A stretch of 64,000 bases of DNA from the NCBI RefSeq assembly GCF_004683965.1, contig NZ_CP038436.1, forward strand, positions 3,534,001 through 3,598,000, in the 5' to 3' direction. The translations under genes and the position numbers were made by a program. Position 1 is the stretch's first letter. Each line of letters begins with the position of its first letter. A model generated the notes under the pieces. It was given only the letters and a program-made list of their open reading frames with translations, searched no databases and was not told where the DNA came from. This document shows positions 40,281 to 48,938 of the stretch, piece after piece. Source of the stretch: Nocardioides seonyuensis. GTDB lineage: Bacteria > Actinomycetota > Actinomycetes > Propionibacteriales > Nocardioidaceae.

Positions 40281-40606
40281 ACCTGCCCGCCGCCGATGAC
40301 CTCTTCCGGCCCACGGCCTCGACGCAGAGGGCTGTCCGCGCCGTCGCCGACGAGCCTCCCGAGGAGACCGCCGGGGCGAGCGCACGGAAGCCCAGCGGAC
40401 GGGTGCGCCACGACGAGAAGATGACCGTCTACGTCACGGCCGACGAGCTCCTCGACCTCGAGCACGCGCGGCTGCTGCTGCGTCGTGAGCACGGTCTGGC
40501 GGTCGACCGAGGGCGTCTCGTGCGCGAGGCCGTTGCCCTGGTGCTGGCCGATCTCGAGGAGCACGGTGAGCAGAGCGCCCTGGTGAGACGACTCGTCGAG
40601 GAGTGA
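40265..40606 (+). CDS. Small ribbon-helix-helix-like protein between ParA and ScpA
   Basis: A 113-aa conserved actinobacterial protein without assigned function. It has an N-terminal peptide VNLPAADDLFRPT (5-17), a disordered middle, and a C-terminal unit that reads like a ribbon-helix-helix fold: strand KMTVYVT (52-58), helix A (59-75), turn HGLAVDRG, helix B RLVREAVALVLADL (84-97). GTG 40265 lies inside parA; GTG 40277 is an alternative start. It overlaps scpA by 4 bases. RHH proteins are common DNA-binding partners of ParA ATPases, so a centromere or loading role is possible (inference). Confidence 0.65.
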   Translation: MARRVNLPAADDLFRPTASTQRAVRAVADEPPEETAGASARKPSGRVRHDEKMTVYVTADELLDLEHARLLLRREHGLAVDRGRLVREAVALVLADLEEHGEQSALVRRLVEE

Positions 40607-41496
40607 GCACCCTGACCGGCCCAGCCGTGCCCGAGGTCGACCCGGGTGGTGAGGCTCCGGCGTTCGCGGTGCGCCTGGAGAACTTCGAGGGCCCCTTCGA
40701 CCTGCTCCTGGGCCTGATCGCGAAGCACAAGCTCGACATCACCGAGGTCGCGCTCTCCCAGGTCACCGACGAGTTCATCGTGCACGTCAAGAACCTCGGC
40801 GACGCGTGGGAGCTCGAGCAGACCACCTCGTTCCTGGTCGTCGCAGCGACCCTGCTCGACCTGAAGGCCGCCCGGTTGCTGCCCCAGGGCGACGTCGAGG
40901 ACGAGGAGGACCTCGCGCTGCTGGAGGCGCGGGACCTGCTGTTCGCCAGGCTGCTGCAGTACCGCGCCTTCAAGCAGGTGGCGAGCGTGCTCGAGCAGCG
41001 GATCGCGTCGGAGTCCCGCATGCACCCGCGTGCCGTGGGGCTGGAGGAGCGCTTCGCGTCCCTGCTTCCGGAGGTCCTGATCGGCATCGGGCTGGAGGAG
41101 TTCGCGCGGCTCGCCGCACGGGCCATGGAGCCCAAGCCGGTGGAGGAGGTGTCGCTCGGGCACATCCACGCAGCGAAGGTGAGCGTGCGAGAGCAGGCGG
41201 CTCTCGTCGTGGACCGCCTGCGCCGCGGCGGCACGATGACGTTCCGGGCCCTGTGCGGGGACTCGCCGGACCGGCTGACCACGGTGGCGCGTTTCCTCTC
41301 CCTGCTGGAGCTCTTCCGCGAGGGTGTGGTGGGCTTCGACCAGGTGACTCCTCTCGGCGAGCTCACGGTCCGATGGACCGGGGACGACGAGGGCGACATC
41401 GAGATCACCGACGAGTTCGACGGGACGCTCCCGGAGGATGAGCCGGAGCCGCCCGGATCCGACGACGACGTCGACGCACAGGAGGACCCCCAGTGA
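40603..41496 (+). CDS. scpA: Segregation and condensation protein A (kleisin)
   Basis: Kleisin subunit of the SMC-ScpAB condensin. The 297-aa protein begins the ScpA core with FAVRLENFEGPFDLLLGLIAKHKLDITEVALSQVTDEF (about residues 22-60), a Glu/Asp-rich loop follows TFLVVAAT-type helices (DLKAARLLPQ), and the C-terminal winged helix has GTMTFRALCGDSPDRLTTVARFLSLLEL. An acidic tail ends the protein. GTG start, translationally coupled to both neighbours. Confidence 0.95.
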   Translation: MSTLTGPAVPEVDPGGEAPAFAVRLENFEGPFDLLLGLIAKHKLDITEVALSQVTDEFIVHVKNLGDAWELEQTTSFLVVAATLLDLKAARLLPQGDVEDEEDLALLEARDLLFARLLQYRAFKQVASVLEQRIASESRMHPRAVGLEERFASLLPEVLIGIGLEEFARLAARAMEPKPVEEVSLGHIHAAKVSVREQAALVVDRLRRGGTMTFRALCGDSPDRLTTVARFLSLLELFREGVVGFDQVTPLGELTVRWTGDDEGDIEITDEFDGTLPEDEPEPPGSDDDVDAQEDPQ

Positions 41497-42251
41497 GCGA
41501 GCAGCCCGACGCCGCAGCCGAGCCCGGCTCCGTGGCCGAGGATCCCGACACCCTCGCCGTCGCCGTGGCCGAGCTCCGGCCGGCGTTGGAGGCGATCTTG
41601 ATGGTCTCCGACGAACCCCTCGACAGGGTGCGCCTGGCGTCGGTGGTGGGTCACCCGGTCGAGGAGGTCGACGACGCACTGGCTGCTCTTGCAGAGGAGT
41701 ACACCCAGCAGGGCCGAGGCTTCGAGCTTCGCAACGTCGCCGGAGGGTGGCGCTTCTACTCCAGGGCCGAGTTCGCCGCGGTCGTGGAGGGATTCGTCCT
41801 GGAGGGCCAGCAGGCCCGGCTGACACAGGCCGCGCTCGAGACCCTGTCAGTGGTCGCCTACAAGCAGCCGGTGTCCCGCGCACGCGTCTCCGCGATCCGC
41901 GGAGTCAACGTCGACGGGGTCATGCGCACCCTCCTGAACCGCGGGCTGGTCGAGGAGGCCGGTCACGACGAGCAGAGCGGCGCCAATCTCTACCGCACGA
42001 CCTCCTACTTCCTCGAACGGATCGGGATCACCTCGCTCGACGAGCTGCCCGAGCTGGCGCCGTACCTCCCTGACATGGACGATCTCGAGGACGAGCTCGC
42101 GCACGCCGCAGGGCTGGGCGAGCGAGCGCCCACGAACGCTCCGGAGCCCGAGGCCGCGACCGACAACGCCTCGCCTCACAGCGCCTCATCCCACGCTTCA
42201 CCGCACAGCGGCGAGGGCACCGAGCCCGACGGCGGGACCGAGATCACATGA
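41493..42251 (+). CDS. scpB: Segregation and condensation protein B
   Basis: Winged-helix partner of ScpA in condensin. The 252-aa protein has two winged helices: ELRPALEAILMVSDEPLDRVRLASVV (first) and QAALETLSVVAYKQPVSRARVSAIRGVNVDGVMRTL (second, with the conserved AYKQP). The C-terminal 50 residues are Ser/His/Glu-rich and disordered. GTG start overlaps scpA by 4 bases, and the end overlaps rluB by 4 bases. Confidence 0.95.
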   Translation: MSEQPDAAAEPGSVAEDPDTLAVAVAELRPALEAILMVSDEPLDRVRLASVVGHPVEEVDDALAALAEEYTQQGRGFELRNVAGGWRFYSRAEFAAVVEGFVLEGQQARLTQAALETLSVVAYKQPVSRARVSAIRGVNVDGVMRTLLNRGLVEEAGHDEQSGANLYRTTSYFLERIGITSLDELPELAPYLPDMDDLEDELAHAAGLGERAPTNAPEPEAATDNASPHSASSHASPHSGEGTEPDGGTEIT

Positions 42252-43051
42252 GACCCCACGACCAGCCTGACAACGACCAGCCGTTCTCGGAGCGCCCGGA
42301 GACCGACGAGGACGGCCTCATCCGTCTGCAGAAGCTCCTGGCGCAGTCAGGGGTGGCCAGCCGGCGCAAGTGCGAGGAGCTGATGCTCGAGGGCCTGGTC
42401 GAGGTGGACGGCGAGATCGTGACGCGGCTGGGGACCAAGGTCGATCCGCGCACCGCCGTGATCCGCGTGGAAGGCCGGCTCCTTCCCCCTGTCAGCGACC
42501 TCGTCTACCTGGTGCTCAACAAGCCCCGAGGGGTCGTCTCGACGATGTCCGACCCCGAGGGGCGCCGCACCCTGGGAGACCTCGTCGCCCACCGGCCCGA
42601 GCGGCTGTTCCACGTCGGACGGCTCGACACCGACACAGAGGGCCTGATCATCCTCACCAACGACGGTGACTTCGCGCAGCGCCTGGCCCACCCCTCCCAC
42701 GAGGTCGACAAGACCTACGTGGCCGAGGTCGAGGGCGAGGTGCACGTCCGCACCATCAGGCAGCTCCTCGACGGCGTCGTGCTGGAGGACGGCCCCGTCA
42801 CGGTCTCGCGGGCCAAGGTGCTGGGCGGCGACCCCCGCAAGGACGGTCACGGCCGGTCCATCGTGGAGCTGACCATCCACGAGGGACGCAACCGCATCGT
42901 CCGCCGGCTCCTGGCCCACGTGGGCCACCCGGTCCTCCGGCTCACCCGCACGGCGATCGGCCCACTGACCCTGGCGAGGCTCAAGCCCGGTGACATGCGC
43001 GAGCTCACGCTCGGCGAGCTGGGCAGGCTGATGGACTCCGCCGAAGGCTGA
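42248..43051 (+). CDS. rluB: 23S rRNA pseudouridine synthase, RluB/RsuA family
   Basis: A 267-aa pseudouridine synthase with an N-terminal S4 domain (RLQKLLAQSGVASRRKCEELM) and the catalytic segment FHVGRLDTDTEGLIILTNDG, whose Asp in RLDTD is the nucleophile. KLDKTY-like DKTYVAEVEG and the ending IHEGRNRIVRRLL match the RsuA/RluB/E/F group. An N-terminal extension of about 25 acidic residues precedes S4. Position after scpB is conserved. Substrate position on 23S (versus 16S) is inferred from the family. Confidence 0.9.
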   Translation: MRPHDQPDNDQPFSERPETDEDGLIRLQKLLAQSGVASRRKCEELMLEGLVEVDGEIVTRLGTKVDPRTAVIRVEGRLLPPVSDLVYLVLNKPRGVVSTMSDPEGRRTLGDLVAHRPERLFHVGRLDTDTEGLIILTNDGDFAQRLAHPSHEVDKTYVAEVEGEVHVRTIRQLLDGVVLEDGPVTVSRAKVLGGDPRKDGHGRSIVELTIHEGRNRIVRRLLAHVGHPVLRLTRTAIGPLTLARLKPGDMRELTLGELGRLMDSAEG

Positions 43052-43064
43052 GCGCCGGCGCGAC

Positions 43065-43076
43065 TAGGCTCGCGCC
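43065..43076 (+). promoter_or_regulatory. Leaderless-type promoter of aroH
   Basis: TAGGCT (43065-43070) lies 6 bases before ATG 43077, within the 25-base gap after rluB. No Shine-Dalgarno is present between them. Confidence 0.5.
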
Positions 43077-43454
43077 ATGGCCGTACGCGCAGTCAGGGGA
43101 GCGACCCAGCTCGAGACCGACACGCGCGAGCACATGCTCGAGCGTGTCGCTGAGCTGGTGAGCGACGTCATGGAGGCCAACGGGCTCGTGGTCGACGACT
43201 TCATCTCGATCATGTTCACCGCGACCAGTGACCTGCACAGCGAGTTCCCCGCCTATGCCGCCCGCCAGCTGGGCTTCTCGGACGTCCCACTGATGTGCGC
43301 CCGCGAGCTCGAGATCGAGGGCTCCATGCCCCGCGTCGTGCGGCTGATGGCGCACGTCGAGACCGATCTGCCTCGCGCGGAGATCACCCACGCCTACCTC
43401 CACGGTGCCGCACACCTACGACGCGATCTGACGCGCACGACGAGCCATGACTGA
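43077..43454 (+). CDS. aroH: Chorismate mutase, AroH type
   Basis: Converts chorismate to prephenate. The 125-aa protein starts MAVRAVRGATQLETDT and is of the trimeric pseudo-alpha/beta-barrel type known from Bacillus subtilis AroH, with Arg7 (RGAT) and the segments FTATSDLHSEFPAYAAR and CARELEIEGSMPRVVRLM. It overlaps the prephenate dehydrogenase start by 8 bases, so its product is handed to the next encoded enzyme. It is distinct from the AroQ-type mutase common in other actinobacteria. Confidence 0.93.
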   Translation: MAVRAVRGATQLETDTREHMLERVAELVSDVMEANGLVVDDFISIMFTATSDLHSEFPAYAARQLGFSDVPLMCARELEIEGSMPRVVRLMAHVETDLPRAEITHAYLHGAAHLRRDLTRTTSHD

Positions 43455-44511
43455 TCTCGCGGGACCGGTTGCCGTCATCGGCACCGGACTCCTGGGGACC
43501 TCGGTTGCGCTCGCCTGTCGCGCATCGGGTCTCGACGTCCTCCTCGACGACCTCTCCGCCGAGCACCTCCGCACAGCGACTGGGCTCGGGGCCGGCCGAC
43601 CCCTCCGGGCGGAGGACCGGCCGCGGCTGGTGGTCGTGGCCACTCCGCCACGGCACCTCGGCGAGGCGGTCGCCGCCGCCCTGAGCGACCACCCGGACGC
43701 GTTCGTGACCGACGTCGGCAGTGTGAAGGCAGCGCCCCTGCGTGTGGTCGTCGACGTCGACGGCGTGGATCGCTACGTCGGCTCGCACCCGATGGCCGGA
43801 TCCGAGCGGTCCGGACCGCTGGCGGCGAGTGCTGCGCTCTTCGACGGTCGTCCCTGGGCCGTCACCCCTCATGCGGCGGCACGTCCGGATGCGATCGAAG
43901 CGATCACCCGGCTGGCGCGCGTGTGCGGCGCCGTACCCGTCGTGCTCGACCCCGAGGACCACGACCTCGCGGTCGCCCGGACCTCGCACCTGCCGCACCT
44001 CGCCGCCGTCCTCGTGGCCGGTCGGCTCGCCGGCGCCCCGTCCGCGCACCTCGCGCTCTCGGGCCAGGGCGTGCGTGACGTGACACGGGTCGCAGCCAGT
44101 GACCCGGTGATGTGGCAGCAGATCCTCGGGGCGAACTCCGCGGCGGTGCTCGGCCTCCTGGGCGAGGTGCAGAAGGACCTCGCCCGGCTGATCGAGGCGG
44201 TGGCCGGAGGGGACGACGACGCCCTCGGCGACATCCTGGCGCGGGGCAACGCCGGGACCGCCGCCATCCCCGGCAAGCACGGCGGTCCGTCCACGCCGAC
44301 GGCCTCGGTCTTCGTGTCGGTGCCCGACCACCCGGGCGAGCTCGCCCGCCTCTTCGGGGACGCTGGCGACATCGGCGTCAACATCGAGGACGTGCACATC
44401 GACCACGATCCCGGTCGACCCGTCGGACTGACGGAGCTGGTGGTGGAGGCCGCGCGGGCCGACCACCTGCTCGAGGCTCTCGAATCCCGCGGGTGGACCA
44501 CTCACCGGTAG
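43447..44511 (+). CDS. tyrA: Prephenate dehydrogenase with C-terminal ACT domain
   Basis: Tyrosine branch: NAD-dependent oxidative decarboxylation of prephenate. The 354-aa protein has the Rossmann motif VAVIGTGLLGTSVALACR near residue 10, the substrate loop GSHPMAGSERSG and a C-terminal ACT domain (about residues 280-354, SVFVSVPDHPGELARLFGDAG) for probable tyrosine feedback. The ATG lies within aroH. Its TAG stop is part of a TAGCCT hexamer in front of cmk. Confidence 0.95.
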   Translation: MTDLAGPVAVIGTGLLGTSVALACRASGLDVLLDDLSAEHLRTATGLGAGRPLRAEDRPRLVVVATPPRHLGEAVAAALSDHPDAFVTDVGSVKAAPLRVVVDVDGVDRYVGSHPMAGSERSGPLAASAALFDGRPWAVTPHAAARPDAIEAITRLARVCGAVPVVLDPEDHDLAVARTSHLPHLAAVLVAGRLAGAPSAHLALSGQGVRDVTRVAASDPVMWQQILGANSAAVLGLLGEVQKDLARLIEAVAGGDDDALGDILARGNAGTAAIPGKHGGPSTPTASVFVSVPDHPGELARLFGDAGDIGVNIEDVHIDHDPGRPVGLTELVVEAARADHLLEALESRGWTTHR

Positions 44512-44521
44512 CCTCACGCCC
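44509..44521 (+). promoter_or_regulatory. Leaderless-type promoter of cmk
   Basis: TAGCCT (44509-44514) lies 7 bases before GTG 44522, and its first three bases are the tyrA stop codon. No Shine-Dalgarno is present. Confidence 0.5.
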
Positions 44522-45202
44522 GTGAGCAGCCCCGTTCCCACCCGTCTCGTCATCGCCGTCGACGGCACGTCCGGCTCCGGGAAGTCCAGCACCTGTCGTG
44601 GCGTCGCCGAGCGCCTCGGACTGCGTTACCTCGACACCGGGGCGATGTTCAGGGCAATGACCTGGTGGCTGCTCGAGCGCGGCGTGGACGTCCACGACGC
44701 GGCCGAGGTTGCCAGGCGAGCGGGCGATCCCGAGATCCTCTCCGGCACCGACCCGCGGGGCCCCAGCATCACCGTCGACGGCCACGACGTCTCCGGGCCC
44801 ATCCGCGAGGAACAAGTCACCGAGGCGGTGAGCCCTGTGAGCGCGGTTCCCGCGGTTCGCAGTCGCCTGCTCGACCTCCAACGTCGCGTCATAGGCGACG
44901 GCGGCATCGTCGTCGAGGGCCGCGACATCGCCTCTGTCGTGTGGCCGCAGGCCGAGGTGAAGGTCTTCCTGAGTGCGGACCCGGACGCCAGGGCGCGACG
45001 CCGGGCCGCCGAGCAGGGGGGCGTGGACGTGGCTGCCACCGAGGCGTCGCTCCTGCAGCGCGACCGGATCGACTCCGGTCGCGCCACGGCTCCGCTCACG
45101 ATGGCCGAGGGCGCCGTGCACATCGACACGACCGACTTCACCCTGGACGAGGTCATCAGCCAGGTGGTGGCGCTCGCAGAGGCGGTCGAGGCGCCGCGAT
45201 GA
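44522..45202 (+). CDS. cmk: Cytidylate kinase
   Basis: Phosphorylates CMP and dCMP. The 226-aa P-loop kinase has IAVDGTSGSGKSSTCRGVAERLGLRYLDTGAMFRAM at the N-terminus (P-loop about 13-20), the GRDIASVVWPQAEVKVFLSADPDARARRRA lid region and a DTTDFTLDEVI ending. GTG start. It overlaps the acyltransferase gene by 4 bases (ATGA). The cmk-(plsC)-der order is widespread in actinobacteria. Confidence 0.95.
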   Translation: MSSPVPTRLVIAVDGTSGSGKSSTCRGVAERLGLRYLDTGAMFRAMTWWLLERGVDVHDAAEVARRAGDPEILSGTDPRGPSITVDGHDVSGPIREEQVTEAVSPVSAVPAVRSRLLDLQRRVIGDGGIVVEGRDIASVVWPQAEVKVFLSADPDARARRRAAEQGGVDVAATEASLLQRDRIDSGRATAPLTMAEGAVHIDTTDFTLDEVISQVVALAEAVEAPR

Positions 45203-45948
45203 CGCTCGCCGACCTCCCCGCGAGCAGCCCTCAGCACCCGCCCCGGGCCGCGCTCCGCGGAATCCGACCCGTGGCCAGGGCGCTGGTTCGCCTGCGCTGG
45301 CGGGTCGAGGTCGACGGAGCCCACCACGTGCCGGCACAGGGACCCGCCATCCTCGCCTCCAACCACGTGGGGCTGATCGACGGTCCGCTCCTGACGGTCT
45401 TCACCCCCCGACCCGTGCACGCCCTGACCAAGCAGGAGATGTTCTCCGGACGCCTCGGGCCCGTGTTGCGTGCCACCGGGCAGATCTCGCTCGACCGCTT
45501 CCACGCTGACCCGGGCGCGATCAAGGCCTGCCTGCGAGTCCTGCGCGACGGGGGAGTGGCAGGCGTGTTCCCGGAGGGCACTCGCGGCGACGGAGAGCTC
45601 CACCGCTTCCACCACGGTGCGGCCTACCTCGCCCTCGTCACCGGTGCGCCGGTGGTGCCCGTGACGATGTTGGGGACCCGTCCCCCCGGTGGGGGGACCA
45701 ACGCGATGCCGGACCGCCGGGAAGGCATCCACATCGTCTTCGGGCGCCCCTGGACGTGCGCAGCACAGCCGTGGCCACGCACGCGGGAACATGTACTAGC
45801 CACCTCGGCGTTGCTGTGGGACCACCTGCGTGCGGAGCTCGAGCTGGCACTCGCCCGGACGCGACGATCCCTCCCGGGGCCCCTTCCCGCGGGACAATCA
45901 GGAGACGACCCCGACACGGGGTTCCTCGACCAGACCAGAGAGCAGTGA
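45199..45948 (+). CDS. plsC: 1-acyl-sn-glycerol-3-phosphate acyltransferase (PlsC-like)
   Basis: A 249-aa membrane-associated acyltransferase of phospholipid synthesis. The catalytic HX4D motif is NHVGLID (His56, Asp61) and motif III is FPEGTRG (124-130). There is no strong transmembrane helix, only an amphipathic N-terminus. ATG 45199 matches family starts; the frame is open to 44665 as the shadow of cmk. It overlaps cmk and der by 4 bases each. Confidence 0.9.
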   Translation: MTLADLPASSPQHPPRAALRGIRPVARALVRLRWRVEVDGAHHVPAQGPAILASNHVGLIDGPLLTVFTPRPVHALTKQEMFSGRLGPVLRATGQISLDRFHADPGAIKACLRVLRDGGVAGVFPEGTRGDGELHRFHHGAAYLALVTGAPVVPVTMLGTRPPGGGTNAMPDRREGIHIVFGRPWTCAAQPWPRTREHVLATSALLWDHLRAELELALARTRRSLPGPLPAGQSGDDPDTGFLDQTREQ

Positions 45949-47309
45949 CCGACGTGAGCGACTACGACCAGACCGACGCGGCAGCCGAAGCGGGTCCGAC
46001 CCCTGTGCTGGCCGTCGTGGGCCGCCCCAACGTGGGCAAGTCGACCTTGGTCAACCGGATCATCGGTCGACGCGAGGCAGTGGTCGAGGACCGTCCCGGG
46101 GTGACGCGCGACCGGGTGTCGTACGACGCCAACTGGAACGGCCGGGCCTTCACCGTCGTGGACACCGGCGGCTGGGACCCTGACGCTCGCGGGCTGGCCG
46201 AGCGCATCGCCGCCCAGGCGGAGATCGCGGTCACCCTCGCCGACGCTGTGCTGTTCGTGGTGGATGCCACGATCGGGATCACCGACTCCGACGAGGCAGT
46301 GGTCAAGGTCCTGCGCAAGTCGGGCAAGCCCGTGGTCCTGGCGGCCAACAAGGTCGACGACCAGCGCGCGGAGGCCGAGGCCTTCGGACTCTGGAACCTC
46401 GGGCTCGGCGAGCCCTTCCCGGTCTCGGCGCTGCACGGCCGCGGATCCGGGGACATGCTCGACGCCATCCTGGCCGCTCTGCCGGAGACCCCACCCGAGT
46501 CGTTCGGCGAGGTGGGGGGGCCGCGCCGGATCGCACTGGTGGGCAAGCCCAACGTCGGCAAGTCGTCCCTGCTCAACCAGCTCGCAGGCTCCGAGCGCGT
46601 CGTCGTCGACAACGTCGCCGGCACCACCGTGGACCCCGTGGACGAGCTGATCGACATGGGGGACCGGACCTGGCGGTTCATCGACACCGCCGGTATCCGC
46701 AAGCGGGTCAAGACGGCCTCGGGCCACGAGTACTACGCGTCCCTGCGCACGTCCACGGCGATCGACCGTGCCGAAGTGGCCGTCCTGGTGCTCGACGCGT
46801 CGCAATCGGTGTCGGAGCAGGACATGCGCATCATCCAGACCATCCGCGACGCCGGTCGCGCGATGGTGATCGCGTTCAACAAGTGGGACCTCGTCGACGA
46901 CGAGCGCCGCTACTACCTCGAGCGTGAGGCCGAGCGAGACCTGGTGCAGGTGCAGTGGGCGCCGCGCATCAACATCACGGCGCGAACCGGATGGCACGTC
47001 GACCGTCTCGTCCCGGCCCTCGACAAGGCGCTCGCGGGGTGGGAGACCCGCGTGGGCACAGGGGCGCTCAACACCTTCCTGGGGCGTCTGGTCGGCGAGC
47101 ACCCGCACCCCGTGCGCAGCGGGAAGCAGCCGAAGATCCTCTTCGCCACCCAGCCTTCTGTGGCGCCCCCGACGTTCGTGCTGTTCACGAGCGGCAGACT
47201 GGACGCTTCCTACGAGCGCTACATCGAGCGACGGCTGCGCGAGGAGTTCGGCTTCGTCGGCACGCCCATCGTGATCCAGCAGAAGCCGCGCGAGAAGCGC
47301 AAGCGCTGA
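45945..47309 (+). CDS. der: Ribosome-associated GTPase Der (EngA)
   Basis: Essential tandem GTPase of 50S assembly. The 454-aa protein has the first P-loop [14 protein letters not shown] (26-39), the second [15 protein letters not shown] (near 200), DTGG and DTAG G3 motifs, NKVD and NKWD G4 motifs, and a C-terminal KH-like domain (about 370-454) ending in basic [11 protein letters not shown] 45945 overlaps the plsC stop; a GTG 9 bases on is possible. It is convergent with the M23 gene, 11 bases apart. Confidence 0.96.
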   Translation: MTDVSDYDQTDAAAEAGPTPVLAVVGRPNVGKSTLVNRIIGRREAVVEDRPGVTRDRVSYDANWNGRAFTVVDTGGWDPDARGLAERIAAQAEIAVTLADAVLFVVDATIGITDSDEAVVKVLRKSGKPVVLAANKVDDQRAEAEAFGLWNLGLGEPFPVSALHGRGSGDMLDAILAALPETPPESFGEVGGPRRIALVGKPNVGKSSLLNQLAGSERVVVDNVAGTTVDPVDELIDMGDRTWRFIDTAGIRKRVKTASGHEYYASLRTSTAIDRAEVAVLVLDASQSVSEQDMRIIQTIRDAGRAMVIAFNKWDLVDDERRYYLEREAERDLVQVQWAPRINITARTGWHVDRLVPALDKALAGWETRVGTGALNTFLGRLVGEHPHPVRSGKQPKILFATQPSVAPPTFVLFTSGRLDASYERYIERRLREEFGFVGTPIVIQQKPREKRKR

Positions 47310-47320
47310 TCAAGACCGTG

Positions 47321-47992
47321 TCAGGGCGCGAGCCCGGCCTCGCGGAGCCACGCCATCGGATCGATGGGCGCCTCGCCGTCGGGACGGATCTCGAAATGCA
47401 AGTGAGGTCCCACGGAGTTGCCGGTGCTGCCGACGGAGCCGATCGGCTCAGCCACGTCCACCCGCTGGCCCTCCACCGCGCTCACTGAGCTCTGGTGGCA
47501 GTACCAGACCTCCGTCCCGTCGTCGAGGGTCAGGATCGTGCGCAGCCCGTACGGGCCCGCGTCCGCGACCTCGGTGATCGTCCCGGCGCTGACTGCCACG
47601 AGGGACTCCCCGGAGGCCGCACCGAAGTCCTGGCCGCCGTGCTCTGCCTCCCACAGGGGTCCCGTGAGCCCGAAGGCCGCCGAGACTGAGTACGACGCGA
47701 GCGGTAGCACCACGCGAACGTTGTCCGGGTCCCCGTGGTAGCCGAACCGGGCCAGCACAGCCTGACGGCCCAGCAGCTGCCGGTCTCGCACGTCGGCCCG
47801 CTGGTCGAGCGCTGCGAGCGCTGCTGCCCGTTGAGCCAGCATCTTGTCGAGCGCCTGCTCCTCCGCCAGGGCAGCAGGCGTCGGCGCGTTGGGCTCGAAG
47901 GCGGCGGTGGCAGGCTCCAGGACGGCACCGGTCCACACCAGGGCGGACGGCACCAGGGCCAGAAGCGCAAGACGACGTAGCAGGGTGGGCAC
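47321..47992 (-). CDS. Secreted M23-family (LytM-type) metallopeptidase domain protein
   Basis: A 223-aa exported protein. GTG 47992 is chosen because it opens a clean signal peptide (about residues 1-31, LLRRLALLALVPSALVWTGAV, cleavage near ATA) and GAGAGG lies 9 bases upstream; the frame is open to 48070. A short coiled coil (about 40-75) precedes the M23 domain, which keeps EHGGQDFG (HxxxD), the WYCHQ His and the GPHLHFEI HxH metal site, so it may be catalytically active on peptidoglycan. It lies between der and tRNA-Pro and is not in the conserved actinobacterial order. Confidence 0.85.
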   Translation of the reverse strand: MPTLLRRLALLALVPSALVWTGAVLEPATAAFEPNAPTPAALAEEQALDKMLAQRAAALAALDQRADVRDRQLLGRQAVLARFGYHGDPDNVRVVLPLASYSVSAAFGLTGPLWEAEHGGQDFGAASGESLVAVSAGTITEVADAGPYGLRTILTLDDGTEVWYCHQSSVSAVEGQRVDVAEPIGSVGSTGNSVGPHLHFEIRPDGEAPIDPMAWLREAGLAP

Positions 47993-48132
47993 GGACGGCG
48001 GCCTCTCGGGTGAAGGAACACCTCCATGCTGGGCGCCCGGGCCGGTCCGGGTGGCCGGTTTGGACACCAATGAGCCGGATGAGCCATTGCCACCTGACCC
48101 CCACGGACCACCCGGGCCCGGGTGCGGGGTCG

Positions 48133-48163
48133 ATTGTCAGGACTCTCGGACCCTGCGGTAGGG
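48133..48163 (+). promoter_or_regulatory. Candidate tRNA-Pro promoter
   Basis: TTGTCA (48133-48138), a 19-base spacer and TAGGGT (48158-48163) precede the tRNA by about 40 bases. The spacer is longer than ideal. Confidence 0.4.
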
Positions 48164-48202
48164 TTCCCATCGCTTCGAAGGGCATCGTCCTGACGAGGCA
48201 CT

Positions 48203-48276
<74 letters not shown>

Positions 48277-48301
48277 CCGATGTGATGTCTCAGGACATCT
48301 G

Positions 48302-48340
48302 CAAGATCCGAACCCGCGGAGTGGGTTCGGATCTTGTCAT
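48302..48340 (+). terminator. Strong hairpin between tRNA-Pro and IS481 fragment
   Basis: A perfect 14-bp stem, CAAGATCCGAACCC (48302-48315) with GGGTTCGGATCTTG (48323-48336), with a 7-base loop and followed by TCATTT. It lies 25 bases after tRNA-Pro and abuts the stop of the transposase remnant on the other strand, so it may end both transcripts. A smaller hairpin GATGTC/GACATC (48284-48299) precedes it. Confidence 0.7.
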
Positions 48341-48683
48341 TTCTGGGGTTGGTAGTCCTGGCTGGTGTCGATGGTCGCGTTTGAGCTCGCCGGTGACGGC
48401 GATGACGACGCGGACCTCGAGGTCCTGGATGAGCAGGATGACGTGGGTTCGGCTGTGCGATCGGCCGATGCCGATGTGGCGGAGCGGGCCGTGCACGCGC
48501 AGGGTGATGGTGCCGGACTTGTCGACGGTGTCGTGCCGGACGCGGTCGTGGGTCTCGGCGTCTCGGCTGGGTCCGGGCAGGGCTTTGGGCATGGTGGCGT
48601 AGAGCCTTGCTGGGGTTGCCCGGTGGGGCAGGGAGCGGTGTGGCCGCTGCTGGTTGTACTCGGCCGTGAACCGGTCGAGCATG
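48337..48683 (-). pseudogene. IS481-family transposase, C-terminal fragment with frameshift
   Basis: The minus strand encodes about 115 residues matching the end of IS481-type DDE transposases: FTAEYNQQRPHRSLPHRATPA, then VDKSGTITLRVHGPLRHIGIGR. After VTGEL (near 48370) the homology continues in another frame as TIDTSQDYQPQ to a stop at 48337, so a one-base frameshift is present. The N-terminal half with the first catalytic Asp residues is missing, and the fragment ends abruptly at about 48683, where P450 sequence begins on the other strand. It is a dead remnant, not a gene. Confidence 0.8.
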
Positions 48684-48902
48684 GACAAGTCCCACCGCAA
48701 CGCCTGGATACCCTTCGGCGGCGGTGTCCACAAGTGCATCGGGCTGCACTTCGGCACCCTGGAGGTCCACGAGATGCTGCTCAGGCATCGCTGGACGGTG
48801 CCCGACAACTACCGGGTCCGCTGGGACAACACCTCCCTGCCGGTCCCGGCGGACGGCCTACCGGTACTACTACGACCCCCGACAGGAGCCGGACAGCCCT
48901 GA
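48684..48902 (+). pseudogene. Cytochrome P450, C-terminal fragment
   Basis: About 70 residues of a P450 C-terminus: HRNAWIPFGGGVHKCIGLHF contains the heme-binding FGGGVHKCIG loop with its Cys, followed by the L-helix and the ending LPVPADGLPVLLRP. Everything upstream (over 300 residues) is missing; the fragment begins at the IS481 junction. The family is that of CYP51/steroid-type P450s by the form of the loop, but the subfamily cannot be fixed. Non-functional alone. Confidence 0.8.
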
Positions 48903-48938
48903 GTGATCGACACTCCAGGGGTTGCTGCGAGGAGCCTG

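Noticed and set aside
38790..40385. 531-aa minus-strand frame opposite the helicase 3' end and parA
   Set aside because: Runs across two plus-strand genes and their promoter region, with no motif.
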